Assembly (NCBI GenBank): GCA_963750015.1
Contig: CAVVPU010000213.1
Span: forward strand, 1-60,867
Direction: 5' to 3'
Length of the DNA: 60,867 nucleotides
DNA from: CAVVNC01 sp963750015
GTDB lineage: Bacteria > Desulfobacterota > Syntrophorhabdia > Syntrophorhabdales > WCHB1-27
In this document: piece by piece, positions 8,436-15,908 of the stretch
Numbering within the stretch: position 1 is the first letter of the stretch
Layout of the letters: every line of letters begins with the position of its first letter
Translations under genes and position numbers: made by a program
Notes under the pieces: generated by a model
What the model was told of the DNA's origin: nothing
Seen by the model: only the letters and a program-made list of their open reading frames with translations
Databases searched by the model: none

Positions 8436-10238
8436 TTATGGTGCTACCGCAAAGACACCAAAGGCTGCCATATACCAGACCATGAATAGAGTGGCCAGGA
8501 AGGCGCCCGCGTAGACACGGCCGGTCTTCCGGAAAAAATAGGTATACAGGAATGTCACCAAGGGCCACAAAACCAGCAAGGGGATGTAATAGATTCCCGC
8601 CATCCCGGCTACCATTGGGCCGACCGGAGGGGTGCCGAGTGCGGATGCACGGCCGGCCATGAGCGGGATATACAGGATCAAGATCCAAACCAGGGCCCCA
8701 AGGGTGAGCATTATGGCGTTGACGATCATTTCGTATCCCATACTTGCTTTCCCGCCCTTCACCCGTAAGAAACCGGCAAAGACTATCGACTGCGGGACAA
8801 AGTAAATAGCGAAGGGGATCAAGTATGCGAGGAACGCGAAGAAACGATCGGTCGACATGGGCATAAGCGCCACCACCCACGCGCGGAAATCAACCCTCCA
8901 GGCACCATTGATGAACGACAGAAGCAAGTAAAGGGGAAGGAGAATGGTAACAGCAAGTATAAAGGACTTTTTGACCTTGCCCCAGTCGATACCCCGGCCT
9001 TCCGATGCCAGACCGTAATTTGCTATCGTCGCTCCTTTTTTCTTAGTAAAAGCGTAATGATTGAACAGTATCAGAATCACCGCGATTATGCCGACGATCG
9101 CCGCCCAAACCATGTAGATATTGGTGAAGCTCTGGGGCCACAGGGTACTGGGTGCAACCCACGGGTTGAAGAACATATGCATCCAAACCCACAGATAAAG
9201 CAAGGGGCCTATCGCGGTTGTGACCAGTGCGCCAATCCACCAGCCAATACCGCTGAAGCCTTTGTACTCGGGGATCGCCTCCACCAGGCTGCCGAAGTAG
9301 GCAGTCCGCAGCAGCAGGGCGCCCATGGCGAACATGAAGAGCATTGCGCCCAATAAGGCGGCCGCAGTACCGAACAGTTTCCAGCCCCAGATCTGATCCG
9401 ACGGTGGAAGCTTCTTCTCACCGACAAGAGTCGTCTGCATCCAATCGATGGTATTACGGATGGCGGCCGGTGAATCGGTAGACAGGGCATGTTCTTCCCA
9501 GGGTTGGTATAGTATACGTGCGGTGCCTTCGTTGATTGAGCCATATATCTGGCCGGGCTTGATCGGCTCCTGAGTGCCGAAGACCGGCCGAACCACAGGG
9601 GAAGTGGGCACGTCGCTCGCTTTTCCCACCATCACCATTCCGCCCAATTCTGTGAACGAACCGATATTGAAGGCAACGTTCTTCAGCCCCTTGCAGGATG
9701 TCATGTCCGGATTCCCCGGTGCAGTGCATTCAGATTCCATGTAAAAAATGGAATTGTAGCCGTCAGGCACTGCGTTGGCAGCTGCCGTTACGGGACCGAA
9801 TCCGCCCTGGGACATGCCAACCAGGCCGATATTGTTCTTATCAACGATGGGCAGCGAGCGTAGGTATTTCAATGCATCGATACCCCCGTGCGCGTTCTGG
9901 CCGTTCCCTCCGCTCGAATAACCGTGGCCGGTCATGTCGGCCGAAAGCACGACAAATCCTCTGCGCACCAATTCCAGCGCCGTGTTTGCCATGTAGTCCT
10001 TCTGGTTGTTGAGCCCGTGAAACACGACAATACCCGGTCCGGGCTTCTTGGGATTCACGCTATTCGGTACGTACAGATAGGCGCTTATCGTGTACCCATT
10101 CGTCCCGAAAATCTTGACGTCCTGAATTGTTGCAGTCCCAGCGCCCATATTGATGTACCGGGCAAGCAGGCTGCCCCCCACTATCAATACCAATGCGGCA
10201 ATCAACAAGTACCAATACTTTCTCCCTCGTTCATTCAT
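8436..10238 (-). CDS. Membrane-anchored alpha/beta-hydrolase with polytopic C-terminal domain
   Basis: Predicted esterase or acyl hydrolase of 600 residues. The ATG at 10238 follows GGAGGGG. An N-terminal anchor (about 7-28, YWYLLIAALVLIVGGSLL) precedes an alpha/beta-hydrolase domain (about 40-290) with oxyanion region VVFHGLNNQ, nucleophile elbow GMSQGG (Ser143), a candidate acid at Asp101 and a candidate His250 (WEEH). About eight to nine hydrophobic segments follow (310-600). The catalytic domain probably faces the periplasm. Its leader carries a terminator-like hairpin nearly identical to the one before glpK, with glpP between them, so GlpP control and release of glycerol or acyl groups from glycerol esters are suggested. 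The substrate is not shown by sequence. Confidence 0.75.
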   Translation of the reverse strand: MNERGRKYWYLLIAALVLIVGGSLLARYINMGAGTATIQDVKIFGTNGYTISAYLYVPNSVNPKKPGPGIVVFHGLNNQKDYMANTALELVRRGFVVLSADMTGHGYSSGGNGQNAHGGIDALKYLRSLPIVDKNNIGLVGMSQGGFGPVTAAANAVPDGYNSIFYMESECTAPGNPDMTSCKGLKNVAFNIGSFTELGGMVMVGKASDVPTSPVVRPVFGTQEPIKPGQIYGSINEGTARILYQPWEEHALSTDSPAAIRNTIDWMQTTLVGEKKLPPSDQIWGWKLFGTAAALLGAMLFMFAMGALLLRTAYFGSLVEAIPEYKGFSGIGWWIGALVTTAIGPLLYLWVWMHMFFNPWVAPSTLWPQSFTNIYMVWAAIVGIIAVILILFNHYAFTKKKGATIANYGLASEGRGIDWGKVKKSFILAVTILLPLYLLLSFINGAWRVDFRAWVVALMPMSTDRFFAFLAYLIPFAIYFVPQSIVFAGFLRVKGGKASMGYEMIVNAIMLTLGALVWILILYIPLMAGRASALGTPPVGPMVAGMAGIYYIPLLVLWPLVTFLYTYFFRKTGRVYAGAFLATLFMVWYMAAFGVFAVAP

Positions 10239-10267
10239 TTTCCCCTCCTCCCGCGTTCTGGTTAGAT

Positions 10268-10335
10268 AAAAGAGTAAGCCCTGACAGGGCGCAGCGCTTC
10301 TCAAGCTGTCACCTACCGTCAGGGCTTACTCTTTT
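10268..10335 (-). promoter_or_regulatory. Leader hairpin A, candidate GlpP-dependent terminator of the hydrolase
   Basis: AAAAGAGTAAGCCCTGAC (10268-10285) and its perfect 18-bp complement (10318-10335) enclose a 32-nt loop. Read on the minus strand it sits between the promoter at 10367-10395 and the hydrolase ATG at 10238, and its last arm ends in CTTTT. The arms and the sequence 5-prime of them (GGGGCCAGAGAACAAAAGAG) match the glpK leader (GGGGCGAGAGAATAAAGAG), whereas the loop does not. That pattern fits an RNA target whose stem is under constraint. Confidence 0.65.
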
Positions 10336-10366
10336 GTTCTCTGGCCCCTAAGTCAGACTAATGTGG

Positions 10367-10395
10367 AGTGTCTCATTTCCCGTAGAATGTGTCAA
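10367..10395 (-). promoter_or_regulatory. Sigma-70-like promoter of the hydrolase
   Basis: On the minus strand TTGACA (10395-10390) is followed after 17 bp by GACACT (10372-10367), a perfect -35 with a poor -10. The -35 and its start-proximal sequence resemble the glpK promoter, in keeping with the shared leader. Confidence 0.45.
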
Positions 10396-10648
10396 GAACT
10401 ATTTCCACCCGCGGACTTCCGGGGCTGTCAGGACGCGCCGTCAGACCGCTCTTTCCCAGTCGGGACTCAACGGGGACGGCCAACGAAATAGCCAATTTTG
10501 TCTTTTTTCTTGCACAGCTCGCGATTCCTCGCAGCCGACCGGCCACACCTTGAACCCTCACGTGCTTCTAATACCAAGGCAAAACGGATGTGCCGCCCCT
10601 TATGTGCGGCATGAAGGCCACTTCGTTTCGTTGCCCGCCCATTTCTCC
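10396..10648. other. Intergenic stretch between divergent promoters
   Basis: No convincing gene on either strand. One small stem (TGCCGC 10591-10596 / GCGGCA 10606-10611) is present. The stretch separates the hydrolase promoter from the glpP promoter. Confidence 0.4.
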
Positions 10649-10677
10649 TTGACATGACATCCGCCGTTTCGTAGACT
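10649..10677 (+). promoter_or_regulatory. Sigma-70 promoter of glpP
   Basis: TTGACA (10649-10654), a 17-bp spacer and TAGACT (10672-10677). The same -10 hexamer occurs at the glpK promoter. No hairpin like those before the hydrolase and glpK lies between this promoter and glpP, so glpP itself appears not to be attenuated. Confidence 0.65.
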
Positions 10678-10751
10678 GCTCGCAATCGGATACAGGATTC
10701 GACATAGTGAGAGAATCGGAATCCACCTTTTGCAACATCAGGAGGTAGATA

Positions 10752-11354
10752 TTGGACTGGATGGCGGCCCTCAGAGAAAACCCGGTGATCGCTGCGTGCA
10801 GGTCCGCGGAAAGCGTTCACAGCCCGGAGCTGAGCCGTATACGCGTGATTTTCATCCTTGGAGGGACCATCTTCGATCTTCCAGGCATAGTTAAGGAAGC
10901 CAAAGAATCGGGCAAACTTGTCCTTGTCGATATAGATCTTCTCAAAGGGATCGGAAAGGACGCATCCGGTGTACGTTTCCTGGCAAAGGAAAGTCATGTA
11001 GACGGGGTCATCACCACGCGAAGCAACCTCATAAAGAGTATACAGAAGGAAGGGCTCGTTGCCGTCCAGAGACTTTTCGTCCTGGACTCGGAGTCGCTCG
11101 CAGGCGGTCTCGGCGTTATCGAGAAGTCAGCCCCCGACGCGGTGGAGGTCCTTCCCGGTCTCATTCTGCCGAAAATCATGCACAGGATACGGACGGTGAC
11201 TTCTGTCCCCGTCATAGCAGGGGGCCTGATTACCGAGGAGAAAGAGATACACGAAATCCTCAATTCGGGAGCGTTGGGGATATCGACGACATCGAGCCCT
11301 CTTTTCAGCCTGACACTGCCGAGGACAGCGGGTCAGAGGGCAAATCCAAAGTAA
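10752..11354 (+). CDS. glpP: Glycerol-3-phosphate-responsive antiterminator GlpP
   Basis: RNA-binding regulator of 200 residues which, in Bacillus subtilis, needs glycerol 3-phosphate to prevent termination in glp leaders. The TIM-barrel-like family signature is clear: ENPVIAACRSAES, RVIFILGGTIFDLPGIV, LVLVDIDLLKGIGKD, VDGVITTRSNLI, AVQRLFVLDSES, DAVEVLPGLILPKI and SVPVIAGGLITEEKE. TTG at 10752 is chosen because GGAGG (10741-10745) is spaced 6 nt from it; the next ATG at 10761 is too far. It lies directly upstream of the glpK leader hairpin and divergent from the hydrolase leader with a matching hairpin, which supplies two plausible targets. Confidence 0.88.
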   Translation: MDWMAALRENPVIAACRSAESVHSPELSRIRVIFILGGTIFDLPGIVKEAKESGKLVLVDIDLLKGIGKDASGVRFLAKESHVDGVITTRSNLIKSIQKEGLVAVQRLFVLDSESLAGGLGVIEKSAPDAVEVLPGLILPKIMHRIRTVTSVPVIAGGLITEEKEIHEILNSGALGISTTSSPLFSLTLPRTAGQRANPK

Positions 11355-11391
11355 TCTCTGCGTTGTTCGCACTGCCTTTGCCCAAAAAAAC

Positions 11392-11421
11392 TTGACACCC
11401 GCGGGAAGAGTCGCATAGACT
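11392..11421 (+). promoter_or_regulatory. Sigma-70 promoter of the glpKABC operon
   Basis: TTGACA (11392-11397), an 18-bp spacer and TAGACT (11416-11421). A transcript would start near 11428 and run into the leader hairpin at 11446-11511 before glpK. Confidence 0.65.
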
Positions 11422-11445
11422 GTTCTTGTCTCGGGGCGAGAGAAT

Positions 11446-11511
11446 AAAGAGTAAGCCCTGACAGTCAGCGAGCATCCAGGCGCGCCCGCTTTCAGTCAGG
11501 GCTTTTTCTTT
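11446..11511 (+). promoter_or_regulatory. Leader hairpin B, candidate GlpP-controlled terminator of glpKABC
   Basis: AAAGAGTAAGCCCTGAC (11446-11462) pairs with GTCAGGGCTTTTTCTTT (11495-11511) with a single mismatch around a 32-nt loop. The GC-rich core is followed by a U-rich tract that pairs with the upstream A-rich arm, the classic shape of an intrinsic terminator. The stem and loop length match hairpin A upstream of the hydrolase. With glpP immediately upstream, antitermination by GlpP with glycerol 3-phosphate is the natural reading; the binding itself is inferred. Confidence 0.7.
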
Positions 11512-11537
11512 TGTCTCAAATAAAGGAAGGGAGGAGA

Positions 11538-11618
11538 ATGGACATGAGTAATGGCGCGAAAAAGCATTGGTACCGGCTGATCGCGTGCGTTGCCGGTGAC
11601 CTCTTCTTAGGAGACTGA
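11538..11618 (+). CDS. 26-codon leader ORF, apparent relic of the hydrolase N-terminus
   Basis: Short ORF with a good GGGAGGAG site, encoding MDMSNGAKKHWYRLIACVAG and six further residues, ending 2 nt before the glpK ATG. The stretch KKHWYRLIACV closely resembles RKYWYLLIAAL at the hydrolase start, and the bases agree too (AAAGCATTGGTAC versus AAAGTATTGGTAC). The upstream leader is shared as well. It is either a decayed gene start left by a duplication or a leader peptide coupling translation into glpK. Confidence 0.5.
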   Translation: MDMSNGAKKHWYRLIACVAGDLFLGD

Positions 11619-11620
11619 TA

Positions 11621-13120
11621 ATGGGTAGATACATAATGGCTATCGACCAGGGGACCACGAGCTCAAAGGCCTTCATCATCGATGAAGGCGGCGAGATCGT
11701 CGGCCAGGGCGGCCACCCCTTCCGTCAGATATACCCGGAGCCCGGTTGGGTCGAGCACGACCCGATGGAGATATGGGAGACGCAGAAGCGGGCCTGTAGG
11801 GACGCGATTGAGGCTGCTTCGATAAAGGCGGGCGATCTCGCCGCCCTGGGGATAACCAATCAGCGGGAGACGACCGTTGTGTGGGAGCGGGAAACGGGCA
11901 GGCCCGTTGCGAACGCCATCGTGTGGCAGTGCCGGAGGACATCGCGCCTCTGCGAGAGGCTCATCGAACAGAGCAGGGAAGACGCCATCCGGCAGAAGAC
12001 GGGCCTCCTCATTGACGCCTATTTCTCTGCCACCAAACTCCAGTGGATACTCCAGAGCGTCCCGCACGCGATGGAAAGAGCCGAAAGGGGTGAGCTCTGT
12101 TTCGGTACCATCGACTCCTGGCTCGTCTTCAATCTTACAGGAGGCAAGGTCCATGCGACCGACCCATCGAACGCGTCCCGGACGATGCTGTTCAATATTA
12201 ACGAAAAAACCTGGGACCGGGAGATTCTCAACTGGCTCGAAATCCCCGGAGGGATGCTCCCCCATGTATTGGAATCGAGCTCCTTTTACGGATTGGCCCT
12301 TCCCGAGATACTCGGCGCGGAGGTCCCGATAACCGGCATAGCGGGCGACCAGCAGGCTGCTCTCTTCGGACAGGGATGCTTCAACCGGGGCGACATGAAG
12401 AATACTTACGGGACCGGCTGTTTCGTGCTGTCCAACCTCGGAGACGTGCCCCTGTGGTCACCCGGACTGCTCACGTCGATCGGATGGTCAATCAAAGGCA
12501 GGACCAGCTACGTGCAGGAAGGGAGCGTATTCGTCGCCGGAGCCGCTGTCCAGTGGTTGCGAGACAACCTGGGGATCATCGGCTCGTCTGCCGAGATCGA
12601 GACCCTCGCCCGTTCCGTGGAAGACACGGGGGGCGTCTATTTCCTCCCCACCTTTGTCGGTCTCGGAGCGCCTTATTGGGACATGTATGCACGGGGCACA
12701 ATCGTCGGCATTACGAGGGGCACGAGCCCGGCTCACTTAGCGAGGGCGACCCTCGAGGCGATTGCCCATCAATCGACCGATGTCATTGAAACCATGCAAG
12801 GATTTTCAGGACAAAGGCACAGCCCACTCCGGGTCGACGGCGGGGCTGCCGAGAACGATCTGCTCTTGCAATTTCAAGCGGACATGCTCGGCTCACAGGT
12901 CGTACGGCCCAAGAACCTCCAGACGACGGCCCTCGGCGCAGCCTATCTTGCGGGACTCGCCAGCGAATACTGGAGAGGCCAGGAGGAGCTACCCTGCCTG
13001 AAGCAGGATGCGAGTCTCTTCGCCCCTCGCATCGGCGACGTCGAAAGGGAGGAGAAACGGGCGCGGTGGCGCAAGCTGATAGAAATAGCAAGGGCCTGGG
13101 GTGATGGCCGGCGGGCCTGA
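11621..13120 (+). CDS. glpK: Glycerol kinase
   Basis: ATP-dependent phosphorylation of glycerol to sn-glycerol 3-phosphate in the cytoplasm. At 499 residues it has the usual length for the FGGY family. Visible motifs are the N-terminal phosphate loop MAIDQGTTSSKAFI, substrate-binding NQRETTVVWERETG, YGTGCFVLSNLG, GITRGTSPAHLARATLEAIA and RVDGGAAENDLLLQFQAD. AGGAG precedes the ATG by 8 nt. First full gene of the glpKABC operon, downstream of the terminator-like leader and glpP. No GlpF facilitator gene is present in the window, so glycerol entry depends on another gene or diffusion. Confidence 0.97.
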   Translation: MGRYIMAIDQGTTSSKAFIIDEGGEIVGQGGHPFRQIYPEPGWVEHDPMEIWETQKRACRDAIEAASIKAGDLAALGITNQRETTVVWERETGRPVANAIVWQCRRTSRLCERLIEQSREDAIRQKTGLLIDAYFSATKLQWILQSVPHAMERAERGELCFGTIDSWLVFNLTGGKVHATDPSNASRTMLFNINEKTWDREILNWLEIPGGMLPHVLESSSFYGLALPEILGAEVPITGIAGDQQAALFGQGCFNRGDMKNTYGTGCFVLSNLGDVPLWSPGLLTSIGWSIKGRTSYVQEGSVFVAGAAVQWLRDNLGIIGSSAEIETLARSVEDTGGVYFLPTFVGLGAPYWDMYARGTIVGITRGTSPAHLARATLEAIAHQSTDVIETMQGFSGQRHSPLRVDGGAAENDLLLQFQADMLGSQVVRPKNLQTTALGAAYLAGLASEYWRGQEELPCLKQDASLFAPRIGDVEREEKRARWRKLIEIARAWGDGRRA

Positions 13121-13126
13121 GAGTAA

Positions 13127-14689
13127 ATGGAATTACGCACAGAGATACTCATCATCGGAGGGGGCGCAACCGGAGTAGGCCTGGCCAGAGATCTGTCGCT
13201 CAGGGGCGTAGGGTGCGTGGTCGTCGAAAAAGGCGACTTTGGATCGGGCGCCTCCGGCAGGAATCAGGGCCTTCTTCACAGCGGGTGCAGATATGCAGTC
13301 TCGGACCCCCATACGGCACGCGAATGCATAGTCGAGAACAGAGTCCTGAGAACAATCGCTCCCCACGTCATAGAGGAAACGGGCGGTCTTTTCGTGTCTC
13401 TCCCCGAGGACGGTCTCGATTTTCAGAGCAGTTTCATCGAGGCCTGCGGCGAGGCAGGTATAGAGTCATCCCTCCTCACCCCTGAACAGGCGCTCGCGCG
13501 AGAGCCGAACCTCACTTCTTCCCTGCTGGGGGCAGTGGAAGTGCCGGACGGCGCTATCGATCCCTTCGGCCTGGTCCTTGCCAATGCCCGTGATGCTCAG
13601 GACCGTGGGGCGATGCTTTTTCCTCACACCGAGGTCTTTTCGGTGACCTTGAGCAGGGGACGGATAGACAGGGTATTCGCGAAGGACGAGATGACCGGAG
13701 AGCAGCACTCGTTCATTCCATCCTACGTCATAAACGCGACCGGAGCGTGGGCCAATCACTTTCTCGGGCTCGTCGGACTGAAGATAGGCCTGGCCCTTTC
13801 CAAGGGCTCCATGCTGATCACAAACCGCAGGCTCACCCGGATGGTGATCAACCGATGCCGGCCGGCATCCGACGGAGACATCATAGTGCCCAACGATACC
13901 GTTTCGATCCTGGGAACTACCTCTGTGGCCTCCCACGACGCCGAGGATTGGGAAGTAACCTCCCCTGAAGTTTCACAGATTCTATCCGAGACCTCGAAAA
14001 TGGTCCCTGAGATCGAAGAGGGCAGGCTTATCAGGGCTTACGCCGGAGTGAGACCTCTCTTTCGTTTCGAGACTGAGACCGGAGAGGCGAGCGACCGAGG
14101 CATCAGCCGGGGTTTCGCCATGATCGACCATAGCGAGCGTGGTGAGATAAACAATCTCCTCACGGTGACAGGCGGCAAGTTGGTGACGTACCGGCTGATG
14201 GCGGAAAAGACTGCCGATCTCGTATGCCGAAAGATAGGGGTAGGTACACCTTGTACGACGCACCTCGAAAGTCTGCCCGATGTAGAAGGTGAATCACGGC
14301 GTTCTCTCAGGCGGCCGGGCAGAAATGATAGAGAACGATTCGCACAAGACACCGTAATATGCGACTGCGAAGCTGTCCGGAGGGGTCAGATAGAAAGGCA
14401 ACTGGGGGATGAGAAGGTGCGAATCCTCAAAGACGTTCTTCATCGGACGAGAGTGGCGAAGGGTACGTGCCAAGGCGGGTTCTGCGCGTTCAGGCTCATG
14501 GCGATGCTCGATGACAAGGAAATTGTCGAAGGCGATTCTGCAGCTATGCTCATAGAATTCCTCGAGGAAAGATGGAAGGGCGTCCGTCCCATACTATGGG
14601 GGGCGGCCGTGAGAGAGGCGGAGCTCGTCGAGACTATCTATAGAGACGTTTTTAACCTTCGGGCGCCTGAGGTCAAAGCCGGTGTCTGA
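13127..14689 (+). CDS. glpA: Anaerobic glycerol-3-phosphate dehydrogenase, FAD subunit GlpA
   Basis: Oxidises glycerol 3-phosphate to dihydroxyacetone phosphate at the membrane as part of GlpABC. The 520-residue protein has an N-terminal Rossmann FAD motif (LIIGGGATGVGLARDLSLRG), the DAO fold (about 5-365), and a C-terminal BFD-like [2Fe-2S] domain with cysteines in CDCEAVRRGQ and GTCQGGFC, which separates GlpA from aerobic GlpD. It starts 6 bp after glpK and overlaps glpB by 8 bp, showing tight translational coupling. Confidence 0.95.
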   Translation: MELRTEILIIGGGATGVGLARDLSLRGVGCVVVEKGDFGSGASGRNQGLLHSGCRYAVSDPHTARECIVENRVLRTIAPHVIEETGGLFVSLPEDGLDFQSSFIEACGEAGIESSLLTPEQALAREPNLTSSLLGAVEVPDGAIDPFGLVLANARDAQDRGAMLFPHTEVFSVTLSRGRIDRVFAKDEMTGEQHSFIPSYVINATGAWANHFLGLVGLKIGLALSKGSMLITNRRLTRMVINRCRPASDGDIIVPNDTVSILGTTSVASHDAEDWEVTSPEVSQILSETSKMVPEIEEGRLIRAYAGVRPLFRFETETGEASDRGISRGFAMIDHSERGEINNLLTVTGGKLVTYRLMAEKTADLVCRKIGVGTPCTTHLESLPDVEGESRRSLRRPGRNDRERFAQDTVICDCEAVRRGQIERQLGDEKVRILKDVLHRTRVAKGTCQGGFCAFRLMAMLDDKEIVEGDSAAMLIEFLEERWKGVRPILWGAAVREAELVETIYRDVFNLRAPEVKAGV

Positions 14690-15908
14690 TAACAATTATC
14701 ATCTGATAGTAGTCGGCATGGGCCTTTCCGGCCTCATGGCGGCAATGACCGCCGCTCAAGCCGGGAAGCGCGTCCTGATCGTCGGAAAAGGGATGGGCAG
14801 TCTCTGTCTCTTTTCCAATTCTATCGATCTTCTCGGTTCCCTCGCGGAGGCGGATGTGTTTGAAGGGATCGGGGCGTGGGTCTCCGGCCATCCCGATCAC
14901 CCCTATGCAAAGGCAGGAGTCGATCGGATCAATGACTCCCTCTCCGCCTTTTGCTCGCTCTTTCCGCCTCCTTATTCCTTCAACGCCGTCGGCTCCGGCA
15001 ACTGCAGGGTGCCCACCGGCGCCGGCACATACCGGCCTACCTACCTGCTCCCTTCCACTATGACAGGCGGCGTGGGTATCACCAAGGGCGGAGTCATCGT
15101 GGGAATAGAGCACTTTCGAGATTTTAGCGCCATTCAGGCCGCGAAAGGCCTCAAAGTCAGAGGGACGGTCGTATCACTCGGGGAGCGCATTGCCCGGGAC
15201 CTTGCACCTTTGGCCCTTGCCCGGCTCATGGAACAACCCGCTTTCAGAGCTTCTTTTGCCCGGGAAGTAAAGAAGAAGATGGAGGGTGAAGATCGGGTCG
15301 GCTTTCCCGCCTTGCTGGGGCTGAAACACCCCGGGCGAGTGAAAGAGGATTTGGAAAACATAATCGGAGCCGATGTCTTCGAGATGCCCCTTCTTCCTCC
15401 TTCCATACCGGGAATCAGGATTTTCAACCGTTTTAAAGCCCGCCTTATCGAGCAAAGAAATGTGACCTTTCTCCTTGGCCCATCAGTCGAGGCAGTGAGG
15501 GTAGAAGGCCACAGGTGCGCCGGGATCACGGTAGTAAACGAGCCGGTTTCCACTCTTTACACCGCCGATTCCTATGTCCTCGCTACCGGCCGGTTTCTCT
15601 CGGGCGGGCTCGTGGCAGACAAGGAAAGCATTCGCGAGCCCCTCTTCGATTTACCTGTGATTCAGCCGCAAGGTCGCGACGGTTGGTTCGGGTCACATTT
15701 TTTTGAGAATAGCCATCCGCTGAATGAGACAGGGATACGGATCGACAGTCATTTCCGGCCCCTAGATGGGGATGACACGGTGATTCTGGAGAATGTGAGG
15801 ATCGCCGGTTCCATTCTCGCCTTTCATAGTTCGATCGAGGAATTATCGCGGGAAGGCGTCGCTCTTTCAACAGGCTACGCGGCAGCCAGGGAGTCCGTGG
15901 AATCATGA
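14682..15908 (+). CDS. glpB: Anaerobic glycerol-3-phosphate dehydrogenase subunit GlpB
   Basis: Second flavin-binding subunit of the anaerobic enzyme, 408 residues. A dinucleotide-binding motif opens the protein (LIVVGMGLSGLMAAMTAAQA) and the C-terminal half has a second flavoprotein segment (YVLATGRFLSGGLVADKESI, IAGSILAFHS). GTG at 14682 overlaps the end of glpA by 8 bp, and the stop overlaps the glpC ATG (ATGA). It passes electrons between GlpA and the membrane-attached GlpC. Confidence 0.92.
   Translation: MSDNNYHLIVVGMGLSGLMAAMTAAQAGKRVLIVGKGMGSLCLFSNSIDLLGSLAEADVFEGIGAWVSGHPDHPYAKAGVDRINDSLSAFCSLFPPPYSFNAVGSGNCRVPTGAGTYRPTYLLPSTMTGGVGITKGGVIVGIEHFRDFSAIQAAKGLKVRGTVVSLGERIARDLAPLALARLMEQPAFRASFAREVKKKMEGEDRVGFPALLGLKHPGRVKEDLENIIGADVFEMPLLPPSIPGIRIFNRFKARLIEQRNVTFLLGPSVEAVRVEGHRCAGITVVNEPVSTLYTADSYVLATGRFLSGGLVADKESIREPLFDLPVIQPQGRDGWFGSHFFENSHPLNETGIRIDSHFRPLDGDDTVILENVRIAGSILAFHSSIEELSREGVALSTGYAAARESVES

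Noticed and set aside
10268..10335. Hairpin A as a plus-strand leader element of glpP
   Set aside because: The stem is symmetric, but its 5-prime flank matches the glpK leader only on the minus strand, and the glpP promoter lies downstream of it at 10649.
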